From Candidatus Falkowbacteria bacterium RIFOXYD12_FULL_34_57 (lineage in GTDB: Bacteria; Patescibacteriota; Patescibacteriia; Patescibacteriales; UBA12075), in the NCBI GenBank assembly GCA_001780285.1, contig MFGN01000010.1, positions 1 to 50,097 on the forward strand: 50,097 bases of DNA, in the 5' to 3' direction. The position numbers and the translations under genes are program-made. This document shows positions 16,975-25,267 of the stretch, piece after piece. The notes under the pieces are model-generated. The model did not search any database. It had not been told where the DNA came from and saw only the letters and a program-made list of their open reading frames with translations. Numbering within the stretch: position 1 is the first letter of the stretch; the number at the start of each line of letters is the position of its first letter.

Positions 16975-19900
16975 CTATATAATGATATTGCTCACATTGA
17001 GCAATTCAAAACTGTCAGCTTTCTTAATTTCATCATAACTGTAACTCTTATCTCTAAAAGTTGTTTTCAATAAAAATCCTAGTCGTAAATTATTTTCTTT
17101 TAATACTTTGTTTAAAAATTTATCATTGATCAAAACTTGTTGACCATGCGGAATTGGTATTTCAAATTCATATCTTTCTTGTAGTCCTTCAAGCCAATCT
17201 TTGAAAACAATTATTTCATTATTCTCTTTATTTACATAAGCCCAATGATTCTGTTTGATTTTTATTTCTAAATCATTACGTAACTCATCAATTATATTAA
17301 AGGATTGATTTTTATCTTTATAATATTGCCAAAAACTGATTGTCATATCTCTATTTCTTGTTATTAGTGGAAATAACATTAAATCCTTTATTTGAATTGG
17401 CTCTGAATGAATATCAAAATAAGGATGGTTTTCCAGAAAATTTAAAGGTTTCTTTGCTCTTGTAGGTAGTATTATGGTTTGAGGGTTCCAAAGTATTTTC
17501 TGGCTTACCTCTTCAGGCGCAGGCAAATTTTTTCCCACAACCCTGTAAGCAAACCCAATTAAAGAGAAGGAATGTAGTGGTGACTCATCCCATCCTGTTC
17601 CCGGACAAATTGCACCACTTGCACCTATAATCACAAAATTATTTTCTTTATGCTTTATTAATGTGTCTATTGATGTTTCAAATTTAATTAAGGAGATGTC
17701 TTTTTTCGTGGTATCTGAAGTTTTTGCATTTTTAAATTTTGGCCAATACCCTGGCATACGATTAGAGTCAATCCTCCAAAAAGAAAAATCAATTGGCAAA
17801 GTAGCAAGGCTATATTCCAAATAAAAATTATACGGAATCAATTTCTTAATACTATACAAAACACGCAAAAAAGCTGATCTATAAATTTCACTAACTTTTG
17901 TAGAAAAGCCAATTAAAAATTTATCATTTTTACTATGACCATAAAAGTAATTATTAGGGTTTAACTCAATGCTTTCAATTTTTGCAATTTCTTCTGCATT
18001 ATATGACCACAATTTCATGAATGGTATTCCTGTTTTTTCCTCAATTTCGTTTGCTCTATCGTGATATATCGGAGCAAGAATTGTTTTTATATATTTTTCA
18101 AAAAAATCTTTTGGTTTATAGGGCTCTAAGTATTTATTTGCCGATAAATACTTAGGTAATTTTTTAATTTTTTGTTTAGTGCCTCCAGCAATCTCAACTA
18201 ATATTTTTTCAATAACAATTGAATTTGCCTGAACAGAGTTAACAATATTAGTAATATCAATGAATGATATTTTCTTCGTGTCTGACTGTAGCTGAAATGC
18301 CTTAATGACTGGTAATAGCCCCATTGCAATAATGCTTTCGATTTTCCACTTTTGGATCCATTCTAATAGCCTAGAGTAGATGTCATGATTTTGAGGCGAA
18401 AAAGCTATTAAATTTCCAATCGCCGTTGCGGCTCTTTCACGAACTAATGGACTTGGCCAGACTAAACGCTGAAAAAGTAGGTCAATTTCATCTAAGTTAG
18501 AAAATTTTATTTCAGCCCAGTCGGGTTTGCTTAATTTTAAATTTGCCATTAGTTGTTCTGCAAATGACAAGCTTGATTCAGTAATTTCTTTTGCTTTTTC
18601 TACATCATCAAAAAACAATAAATATTCAACTCCTCGAGAAAGCGGAAAGCCATCCTCTCTGCTTTTTTCAAAAAACTCCAAATATCTGCTTGGATATTTT
18701 TCCTTCAGAAATTTCCATCTACTTATTGCTTTTTTCTTATCTGTCCAGTATCTGCTCCATCCATGATCATTTATTTGAGCAAAACATAAATACTCAAAAG
18801 CCTTACCATTCTCAAACTCATAAGCCAGTGGATATAAAATATCTAACAATTCGCCTGAAACTGATTTAATATCTGTATTTTTAAAAGAAATGCTTTTTAT
18901 TAGGCTATAAATATCCTGTTTGTTTTTCTTGTCTAACCATAATCTTGTCCATCCAATTATGTATTTTTCAAAGTCCCATTTTGTTTTTAAATGGTTTAAG
19001 TGTTTTTCCAATTTTTCTGGTTGTATTTTTGAAAAATCTTCCTTTTTTTCTTCGAAATGATGTGAACTTTCCCCATCTCTTTCTTTATATTTTATTTCAC
19101 CAAGATAATCTTGAATAATACTCAAAGACTGTTCTGCACCTATTATTAATTTAGCTTTATCTTTTAATGTTCCTAATGAGTCTTTGTCTAAAGCAGTTGT
19201 AGCAAGTGCTATTTCTTTATCACTTTTAAAAGAGAGTGATTTAATGACATATTTAAATGTTTCTTGCGCTGGGTACAGCTCTTCTTTTTTCGCTTGTGAA
19301 AAGTAAAATTTGAAAAGTAATTTCTTATTATATTTCGATAAAAAATCTGCTAAATACGCAGATAAATTATGAGTTTCATCACCATCGGTACATTCTCCGA
19401 TATGTTCAATAATCGGAATAATTCTTTGAGTCCAGTCGTTTATAACATCCTTTTCAACACCTGATTCAGCACAAAATTCAATTGCCTCCAAAACATCAAA
19501 AAGATATATGTCTTTATGATACCCATATCCAAGTAAATTATCAGCAGCATTTATAAGTAATTCTTTTGCGGTTTTTAATTCTTGATAAATAGAATTAAAT
19601 TTTGTGAGTTTTGCATAGTCTTCTGCTCTCTCTGAAAAATAGTTAATTGATTCAGACAATCCCTTTATCTTTTCATTTGAAATTTTTAAAAATACTTCTT
19701 TTTCAAGAATTTGTTCTCCTAAATCCAAAACAAAATTGAATAAATTTTGTTGACTAAAAAAAGGTGAGCCAGTAATTATTTGATAATCTTCAATCGAAAT
19801 CTTCACTGAATCACCAAGAAATTTTTTAAAAAGAACACTATCTTTAAAAATATTTGTGAGAGCACCTGTTAGAGCATGTTTAAACTCTACCTTGTCTCTA

Positions 19901-22866
19901 TCATCTGACCAAAGCAAATTTTCAAGATCGTTCAATTCAGAAAAAACATCTTTATAATCTATTTTCTTTTCAGTTTGAATTGTTTTCGAAATTTTTTGAG
20001 CAATTGTAAAAAGTTTAATCGTTGCCTTTATCGACCATTGAGTTCTGCCACTAGCTTGTTTTATCCATTTTTCCAAAACATCCTTTCTGCCAGATAGAGC
20101 GTAAATTAATCCTAAATTAAAAAAACTATAAAAGTTTTCAATCCATAAATTACGCTCTCCGCCATATTCTTTTATAGTTTCTGGGAAATCTGCAATTTTA
20201 CGTAATTGTGGTAATTCAGATATTTTTTCTCCGTGTAAAACTAAGTATATTTGCTCAAATAATGAAGGGTTTTTCTGCTGGATAACAAGATTAATGTATT
20301 CTGTTTTTTGTTTTTCAAAATCAGAAATAACACAATTTCCCAAGACTGCCTCTCTTTCATTTTCCATTAAATCAAGATTCAATAATTCATTCATCTTTGT
20401 TTTTTGATCTAATTGCAAAAGTTGTTTACCGTAAGTCTGAAAAAGATGCTGTGATATTTTAAGATCTCTAAATTGAATGATATATTCAAAAACTCTTTTT
20501 ACTTCATGCTTTCTATTATAAGGCATCACTTTGATGATTGCCTCGGTAGCATTAGGAATTTCACCTTCCCTATATTCTTGATTACTTAATCTGTCTTGTA
20601 AAATATTAATGATATTATCGATAATATATTGTTTACATTTTTGCTCTGCGATATTGGAAATCACCACCAGCACATCGGACGGAAGTTCTTTTAAATTAAG
20701 GTCATCAACAAATTCAGGATTAAGTTTTATTGCTTCAATCCATATTAATTTTGAAGCCTCTTCAACAAAATCATTAGCATTTTCATAATAAGTACCCAAA
20801 TGCGAAATTTGTAGTGCTTTGGAAAAATCTTTATTTTCCATAGCTACCTTTGTAGCTAATTTCAGTTGTGATTTTATTTGACCGTAGTTTCTCGGATTAA
20901 CAGTTGCCCCAATGAGCCAATTCCTGTCAATTTTCAAAATTGGCTCATTATTCCCGAGACAATATTCAATTTTTCTTAACTCAGCCCATTTTAAATTTTC
21001 ATAACTTGATTTTTCCAACCAGGTTTTTATGGATTTTTTTATAACTTGCTCTTGCTCTAACCATTCCTTAGTATTATGCAAAAAAACTTTGAAGCTATCA
21101 TGATAAATCCGTAATTTATTTCTAAAATCACTTACAATTAAATGCTCCACTTTTTTAAAACTCTCACTTATATTAATTTTTGCTGGATCAACAAAAGATG
21201 AGATACATTCAAAAAATTGTTCGTTAGTAAACTTAAAATCAACACTCACGAATGTTAGTAGAAAACTTTTTATACTATCGTCTAATGTATTCCAAAGTGT
21301 AGAATAATAATTTTCAATATTCTTATCGTATTGAATAAGGTCTCTGCAAAAATACTCTGTAATAAGTGTATTTTTATGAGAATTTTTTAGTTGTTGCAAG
21401 ACATAGCGTAAATATAGAGGATTTCCTTTAGTAATATTAAATATTTTTTCCTTCAATTCTTTTTTTTGTTTTTCTTCTTCTGGTAAAGTTAGTTTAGCCT
21501 GATTTCTGTCTATGATTTTAGAAACAGCTTTTTTGTTTAATCCGTTGATTTCGAATTGATCTTTTGTTGAATATTTTGCAAATATAGAATTCAATTTAGG
21601 CTCATTTCTCACTTGAGGTTGGGTGCCTAAAATAATCCAAACGCCTTTTTGAGGATAAAAGATTTCATCAAGAAACGCCCTCAACTCATTTAAATCTTTT
21701 TCTCTTACAACATGATCTAAACCATCAATCATCAAAACAAAACTTTTTGTTTCTTTTGCAAGGCATTGTGCGACTTGATTTATAAAATCTTTTAGAGGGA
21801 TTTCTTTTGAATTTTTATTCTCTAGATCTCCAAGGTATTTCCTGTAATCAGAACTTTTAAATTGCGCTTTTATTGCCTCAATAACCCTTTTAGCATTCAA
21901 TCTTTCATAAATATTATTTTCAGAAGGATTAATATGATAATGATGTTTAATAACTACAATATTTTGTTCTTTTAGTATTTTTGATAATTGAGACAAATAA
22001 ACACTTTTGCCTGTTCCTGGTTTTCCATGAATTAATTTAATCCCGCCATCTGATTTTTTTAAGTCTTTTAAAATTGAAATATGACTTATTTCGTCAAAAA
22101 ATTGAAAATCATTAGGGATTTCAAATGATTCGTTTAATGGTTGTGGATCATCAATTTCACACCATCTTTTTACTTGTTCAAATTTTAATTGAACTGTATA
22201 AGTTTTTTGAGCTTCGACCCTAATATAATCACGTAATCTCCTAACCCCATTATCAGTTGCCTTGATTACATTGATAAATAATTTTTCAATTACTTCATTC
22301 TCAATTTTGTTTAATTTTTTATTCTCGTAGACGAATTTAAAAATACTGAAAAATTCTATTAATTGATTTTCATTTTCAAATTCTTTTTTGATTTTTTTGT
22401 ATAGTTCTGTATTTTTTTTCAATTTTTCAATATTTATCAAATCATCGGAAAGATATTGTTTTATCTCTTTTGAAAAATTTCCGTTAGTAATAAAATAAGC
22501 TTTACTAATCTCCTTTAAGCTAATACCCTTAATCGATGTTGCCCATTTTTTAAGAAGTGAGGGTAGTTTTGAACTATCTTTCTTGCTCTTCTTGCTTTTT
22601 AGGAGGTCATCCCAAGTCCAAGAATAATTTTTATCCACTTTAAATTTTATTTGGTAAAAACAATATTTATCGTCTTTGTCTAATAAAATAATATCATCAA
22701 GAAAAAAATCCTCTTCTGTAGGATTTGCTTCAATTTGAATCCATTTGTATTTGTCAGGATCAAGCAACCACTCTCCGCACAATTTTAGTGTCCATAAATT
22801 CTGGTAGTCAAAACCACTTCTTAACGGACTTGTGATATTTCTTTTCTTGTTTGTATTCTTAATCAT
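16975..22866 (-). CDS. Avs-like STAND NTPase with N-terminal Cap4/DUF4297-type nuclease
   Basis: The protein is 1963 residues long. The head (about 1-230) begins SGFDYQNLWTLKL and has Glu46, Asp57-Asp58 and Gln72-x-Lys74 (FYQIKF). This is the PD-(D/E)XK pattern of Cap4/DUF4297 dsDNA nucleases. The centre is a STAND/NACHT-type ATPase, with Walker A HGKPGTGKS near residues 279-287, Walker B VLMIDGLDHV near 378-387, then LGTQPQ and LYLRYVLQQL. About 1300 residues of helical, HEAT/TPR-like repeats follow and end in an unrecognised region. This matches antiviral Avs proteins, in which the C-terminal repeats bind phage proteins and the nuclease then cuts DNA. It has its own promoter and terminator. 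Confidence 0.78.
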   Translation of the reverse strand: MIKNTNKKRNITSPLRSGFDYQNLWTLKLCGEWLLDPDKYKWIQIEANPTEEDFFLDDIILLDKDDKYCFYQIKFKVDKNYSWTWDDLLKSKKSKKDSSKLPSLLKKWATSIKGISLKEISKAYFITNGNFSKEIKQYLSDDLINIEKLKKNTELYKKIKKEFENENQLIEFFSIFKFVYENKKLNKIENEVIEKLFINVIKATDNGVRRLRDYIRVEAQKTYTVQLKFEQVKRWCEIDDPQPLNESFEIPNDFQFFDEISHISILKDLKKSDGGIKLIHGKPGTGKSVYLSQLSKILKEQNIVVIKHHYHINPSENNIYERLNAKRVIEAIKAQFKSSDYRKYLGDLENKNSKEIPLKDFINQVAQCLAKETKSFVLMIDGLDHVVREKDLNELRAFLDEIFYPQKGVWIILGTQPQVRNEPKLNSIFAKYSTKDQFEINGLNKKAVSKIIDRNQAKLTLPEEEKQKKELKEKIFNITKGNPLYLRYVLQQLKNSHKNTLITEYFCRDLIQYDKNIENYYSTLWNTLDDSIKSFLLTFVSVDFKFTNEQFFECISSFVDPAKINISESFKKVEHLIVSDFRNKLRIYHDSFKVFLHNTKEWLEQEQVIKKSIKTWLEKSSYENLKWAELRKIEYCLGNNEPILKIDRNWLIGATVNPRNYGQIKSQLKLATKVAMENKDFSKALQISHLGTYYENANDFVEEASKLIWIEAIKLNPEFVDDLNLKELPSDVLVVISNIAEQKCKQYIIDNIINILQDRLSNQEYREGEIPNATEAIIKVMPYNRKHEVKRVFEYIIQFRDLKISQHLFQTYGKQLLQLDQKTKMNELLNLDLMENEREAVLGNCVISDFEKQKTEYINLVIQQKNPSLFEQIYLVLHGEKISELPQLRKIADFPETIKEYGGERNLWIENFYSFFNLGLIYALSGRKDVLEKWIKQASGRTQWSIKATIKLFTIAQKISKTIQTEKKIDYKDVFSELNDLENLLWSDDRDKVEFKHALTGALTNIFKDSVLFKKFLGDSVKISIEDYQIITGSPFFSQQNLFNFVLDLGEQILEKEVFLKISNEKIKGLSESINYFSERAEDYAKLTKFNSIYQELKTAKELLINAADNLLGYGYHKDIYLFDVLEAIEFCAESGVEKDVINDWTQRIIPIIEHIGECTDGDETHNLSAYLADFLSKYNKKLLFKFYFSQAKKEELYPAQETFKYVIKSLSFKSDKEIALATTALDKDSLGTLKDKAKLIIGAEQSLSIIQDYLGEIKYKERDGESSHHFEEKKEDFSKIQPEKLEKHLNHLKTKWDFEKYIIGWTRLWLDKKNKQDIYSLIKSISFKNTDIKSVSGELLDILYPLAYEFENGKAFEYLCFAQINDHGWSRYWTDKKKAISRWKFLKEKYPSRYLEFFEKSREDGFPLSRGVEYLLFFDDVEKAKEITESSLSFAEQLMANLKLSKPDWAEIKFSNLDEIDLLFQRLVWPSPLVRERAATAIGNLIAFSPQNHDIYSRLLEWIQKWKIESIIAMGLLPVIKAFQLQSDTKKISFIDITNIVNSVQANSIVIEKILVEIAGGTKQKIKKLPKYLSANKYLEPYKPKDFFEKYIKTILAPIYHDRANEIEEKTGIPFMKLWSYNAEEIAKIESIELNPNNYFYGHSKNDKFLIGFSTKVSEIYRSAFLRVLYSIKKLIPYNFYLEYSLATLPIDFSFWRIDSNRMPGYWPKFKNAKTSDTTKKDISLIKFETSIDTLIKHKENNFVIIGASGAICPGTGWDESPLHSFSLIGFAYRVVGKNLPAPEEVSQKILWNPQTIILPTRAKKPLNFLENHPYFDIHSEPIQIKDLMLFPLITRNRDMTISFWQYYKDKNQSFNIIDELRNDLEIKIKQNHWAYVNKENNEIIVFKDWLEGLQERYEFEIPIPHGQQVLINDKFLNKVLKENNLRLGFLLKTTFRDKSYSYDEIKKADSFELLNVSNIII

Positions 22867-22890
22867 ATATGCTATATAAAAAACACTTTA

Positions 22891-22919
22891 ATAGTATCAA
22901 AATCTATCGTTTTTGACAA
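22891..22919 (-). promoter_or_regulatory. Promoter of the STAND gene
   Basis: On the minus strand, TTGTCA (22914-22919) and TACTAT (22891-22896) are spaced by 17 bases, about 25 bases above the ATG. Its -35 overlaps that of the divergent plus-strand promoter. Confidence 0.55.
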
Positions 22920-22941
22920 AGCCCTTCAAATTTGCTATACT
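22913..22941 (+). promoter_or_regulatory. Strong promoter of a structured short transcript
   Basis: TTGACA (22913-22918), a 17-base spacer and TATACT (22936-22941) are near consensus. The expected start is about 22948. It is divergent from, and overlapping with, the STAND gene promoter. Confidence 0.8.
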
Positions 22942-22947
22942 TCTTTT

Positions 22948-23048
22948 AGATCCAATTTAGAAGACCAACGAAGTATTGGATAAATTACCCAAGTTTTTAC
23001 GAGGGGGTTTATCCGACCATAATACCCCTCAATTTGAGAGGGTTTTTT
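22948..23048 (+). ncRNA. Structured ~100-nt RNA or attenuator leader
   Basis: Between a consensus promoter and a T-run terminator there is no start codon with a useful frame, but several helices can form. These are CCAAT (22952-22956) with ATTGG (22975-22979), and GGATAAA (22978-22984) with TTTATCC (23008-23014). The terminator stem is CCCTC with GAGAGGG (23026-23042, one bulge) followed by six T. GAGGGGGT (23001-23008) can alternatively pair with ACCCCTC (23024-23030), which would break the terminator. It is either a small RNA or a switch controlling the downstream 115-aa gene. No known RNA family is recognised. Confidence 0.6.
23026..23048 (+). terminator. Terminator of the short transcript
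   Basis: CCCTC-AATTT-GAGAGGG forms a stem with one bulged A. It is followed by TTTTTT. Confidence 0.75.
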
Positions 23049-23085
23049 GTTTTTAATGACTTTTTGATAAATCTGGGTGATGATT

Positions 23086-23124
23086 ATCTTTTTTCGGCGG
23101 GTTGCCCGCCCGCCGAAAAAAGAT
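23086..23124. repeat. Long perfect GC-cored palindrome
   Basis: A 16-bp arm (23086-23101, ATCTTTTTTCGGCGGG) pairs perfectly with 23109-23124 around a 7-base loop. It overlaps the 5' end of the 115-aa frame. It belongs with the other CCGCC...GGCGG palindromes in the window but is the longest. Confidence 0.85.
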
Positions 23125-23191
23125 TTCTCGCCTGAGCAAAAAACTGAAAAAACGAAGACCTCTGACTGTTAATAAACCTAAGAAAAATTTT

Positions 23192-23449
23192 ATGCCTTAC
23201 TTGAATACAAACAATGTTGAATTGGCAATCGGATTCCACGATCATATCAACAAAAAACTGCTTGAGAAAAAAGGTTACATGGGAGCCAAATTTACAAGCC
23301 GAGTTGATGAAAAGTTTATTAAAAAATATGGAAAATTTAGAATCGGCTTGAATGACTTTCAAAGCCCTCTTCTGGGCATTGCCCCTCAAAACGGTGGCGG
23401 AATGTTCACCGAAGAAGAAATAATCGAACTACTCAAACAAAATGATTAA
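23192..23449 (+). CDS. Hypothetical protein of the integrated element
   Basis: The frame is open from a TTG at 23102 (a very basic RRKKISRLSKKLKKRRP start that overlaps the palindrome), but the first ATG is at 23192 (MPYLNTNNVELAIGFHDH). The ATG form has 85 residues, mixed charge and a conserved-looking GKFRIGLNDFQSPLLGIAPQNGGGMFTEEEI. I do not recognise it. It lies just inside the presumed plasmid-like element, below the structured leader. If the upstream TTG is used, the protein gains a Lys/Arg-rich tail that could bind nucleic acid. Confidence 0.5.
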   Translation: MPYLNTNNVELAIGFHDHINKKLLEKKGYMGAKFTSRVDEKFIKKYGKFRIGLNDFQSPLLGIAPQNGGGMFTEEEIIELLKQND

Positions 23450-23532
23450 ATGCCCTCTCATTATAACTGGATTATATGCACACATCTAACCGCTGATGTG
23501 GCATGCTATTTTCGTTCTCTTTATCCGCATAT

Positions 23533-23567
23533 AAAAAAAGGGAGTAAGTCTGTTAAGACTCACTCCC
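23533..23567 (-). terminator. Terminator of the ArdC-like gene
   Basis: A 12-bp stem (23540-23551 with 23556-23567, one internal mismatch) has a 4-base loop. It is followed on the minus strand by TTTTTTT. It overlaps the end of the gene. Confidence 0.9.
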
Positions 23568-23846
23568 GATCTTCTCAACTTGCTTGATGTAAAACAAGTT
23601 GATTGATTTCGGATATTTACTCACGACCTCGCCTTGCTTGTCCTTTTTCTCAATTACGATGTAGGACTTAATGGCTTTCTCGCCTTTCTTTACCCTATAT
23701 CCGTTGTTTGCCCAACTCTGGAAAGTTAGACAATTAGACTTCGGGTCGTATTTATCCGCTTCTTCCGCTCCCCAGCGGTTGAAGATCTGTTTGCGGACTA
23801 TGTTCGAAGTAGTTTCTGAACCTGTCCAGTTTGACTGTATTGTCAT
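23553..23846 (-). CDS. ArdC N-terminal-domain-like (ssDNA-binding, anti-restriction type) protein
   Basis: It reads FNRWGAEEADKYDPKSNCLTFQSWANNGYRVKKGEKAIKSYIVIEKKD...INLFYIKQVE. This is the pattern of the ArdC/DUF1738 N-terminal ssDNA-binding domain (GYxVxKGEKA...LFxxxQ), without the metallopeptidase part of full ArdC. ArdC proteins protect incoming plasmid DNA. I use the ATG at 23846; the frame runs to a TTG at 23888. It is transcribed away from the replication gene and supports the plasmid nature of the element. Confidence 0.7.
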   Translation of the reverse strand: MTIQSNWTGSETTSNIVRKQIFNRWGAEEADKYDPKSNCLTFQSWANNGYRVKKGEKAIKSYIVIEKKDKQGEVVSKYPKSINLFYIKQVEKIGSES

Positions 23847-24079
23847 AAGTTTATATTTACGGCTACTAAATAAATCCGAGAAAAACAACGCCGTATTTGT
23901 AGCTTATCTCGTTAAGACTAAAAAAGCGTCTGATAGCTTAATTTGGTCAAGGTGGAGATTTTTAATACTACCTTGAGGGAATAAAAGCCGACGCTAAAAT
24001 AAAAGGCTTAGAGATATGCGTTCCCCTATTCTTGTTAATTTTGGCATTTGATTTTTCTGTTCTTACAAAATTTAACTCT

Positions 24080-24985
24080 ATGGCTGAATCCTATGACTTT
24101 AAGATTGTTAAATCAGGAAAAGAAATTGAAGTGTACCAGTACAAAGACAAGGAAATACTCCGAGGCTACAAAAGAAAAGAACGAAATAATAAAAAAGTAA
24201 AACCCTTTAAGGGTCAACTGAATTTCAACGAATACAAAAAAGAATTAAAACGGCTGGAAGAATGGGAAAAAGAATATAAGGCTAAAACCGTTTTTTCCAT
24301 TTCCCGCACACGCACGAATATCCGCCGACTGGCAAACGCCAATCCGCACTTAAACAAATTCTTAACGCTCACTTTTGCCGAAAGCACGACCGAGCTGACA
24401 AAAGCCAATAATCTTTATAACCAAGCGATGAAAAGAATTATCCGCAAAAGAAAAGATTTTGAATATATCGCCGTGGTTGAATTTCAGAAAGACATAGATT
24501 ATCACGGCAATAAGAAAGAAAAAGGCGGATCAGTCCATTATCATTTACTATGCAATATCAAAATGCCTAAAACGGAAAATCTGAAAGAATTGTTTGACTG
24601 GGAAAAATGGTTTGCCTTGCGATATTGGAAATACGGCTTCATCAAGATCAAAGATGTTCGGCAGGTTTCCAATATGGGGGCGTATTTCTGCAAGTACTTA
24701 GGTAAAGATATGTTTGACAAGCGGATGTTCGGCAAGAAGAAATTCTTTTGTTCCCAAAAACTAAAAAAACCAGTCGAGATGACTGGCTATAAAGCGACTA
24801 TTTTTTACGACCAACATATTAGCGGACTAACGCCGATATTCGCTAAAACCTTTTTTAGCGAATACGCAGGCACGATTGATTATTCCGCCTTTACCTTGCC
24901 CGAGGACATACCTGTGATTTTGAACATCGACAATCAAAAAAATGATCAAAGAAAAACATATTTTGGAATTTCAGAGATTATATAA
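24080..24985 (+). CDS. HUH-type replication initiator (rolling-circle Rep)
   Basis: Three motifs are in order: LTLTF (motif 1), GSVHYHLLCN (metal-binding HUH, about residues 153-155 from the ATG), and MGAYFCKYLGKD (catalytic Tyr with following Lys-Tyr, about residues 200-206). This layout matches Rep proteins of small plasmids and microvirus-like phages that nick a single-strand origin. The frame is open to a TTG at 24032, but the ATG at 24080 (MAESYDFKIVKSG) is the more plausible start. It overlaps the small downstream ORF. With ArdC-like and serine-recombinase neighbours it marks an integrated plasmid or phage. Confidence 0.82.
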   Translation: MAESYDFKIVKSGKEIEVYQYKDKEILRGYKRKERNNKKVKPFKGQLNFNEYKKELKRLEEWEKEYKAKTVFSISRTRTNIRRLANANPHLNKFLTLTFAESTTELTKANNLYNQAMKRIIRKRKDFEYIAVVEFQKDIDYHGNKKEKGGSVHYHLLCNIKMPKTENLKELFDWEKWFALRYWKYGFIKIKDVRQVSNMGAYFCKYLGKDMFDKRMFGKKKFFCSQKLKKPVEMTGYKATIFYDQHISGLTPIFAKTFFSEYAGTIDYSAFTLPEDIPVILNIDNQKNDQRKTYFGISEII

Positions 24986-25106
24986 AAAGATACACAAAGA
25001 AAAAATAACTTATGATGAAGCATTAAAACAATGCACTGCTATGGTCAATCTATGTAAGATTGTCTATAGACCGATTACCAAACAAGACCTTGAAAAATAC
25101 GGTTAA
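24942..25106 (+). CDS. Small accessory protein (54 aa) overlapping rep
   Basis: The ATG frame MIKEKHILEFQRLYKKIHKEKITYDEALKQ ends ...YRPITKQDLEKYG. It is predicted to be all helical. It overlaps the last 44 bases of rep, the usual place for a co-translated copy-number or accessory gene. I know of no family name; the composition and overlap argue that it is real. Confidence 0.55.
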   Translation: MIKEKHILEFQRLYKKIHKEKITYDEALKQCTAMVNLCKIVYRPITKQDLEKYG

Positions 25107-25125
25107 AATGTGATATTATTTGAGC

Positions 25126-25233
25126 GAGACCTAACAAGACAATTAAATACCAAAAGTTTTAATTCTATTTGTCCCCAGAAAGGGGCGGTTTGTGCCGACA
25201 AATATTACTTTTGGTAATGTCTTGTTGGGTCTC
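25126..25233 (+). other. 108-nt near-perfect hairpin with a perfect three-way junction
   Basis: GAGACCTAACAAGACA (25126-25141) pairs with 25218-25233 (16 bp, one G-U). TACCAAAAG (25148-25156) pairs with 25208-25216, and TTTGT (25168-25172) with ACAAA (25198-25202). At the top two hairpins sit side by side with no unpaired linker: CCCC-agaaa-GGGG (25173-25185) and CGG-tttgtg-CCG (25186-25197). It lies between rep and the recombinase gene. It may be a single- or double-strand replication origin, a folded recombination site, or an RNA element in the recombinase leader. Confidence 0.85.
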
Positions 25234-25267
25234 CACGACCGTCCCTTTTTGATTGTTAAAAAATAGT

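Noticed and set aside
22948-23048. Retron-type RNA for the structured transcript
   Set aside because: No reverse transcriptase gene is present in the window, and no long complementary msr/msd ends were seen.
16939-23085. Left attachment copy of tRNA-Gln for the integrated element
   Set aside because: I looked for the tRNA 3' sequence (such as GGACTCGAACC) to the left of the element and saw no match, so the left end remains undefined.
23889-24079. TCAAGGT...ACCTTGA inverted repeat upstream of rep as operator
   Set aside because: The arms are only 7 bp with a wide spacer; I could not tell it from chance, and no promoter is clear.
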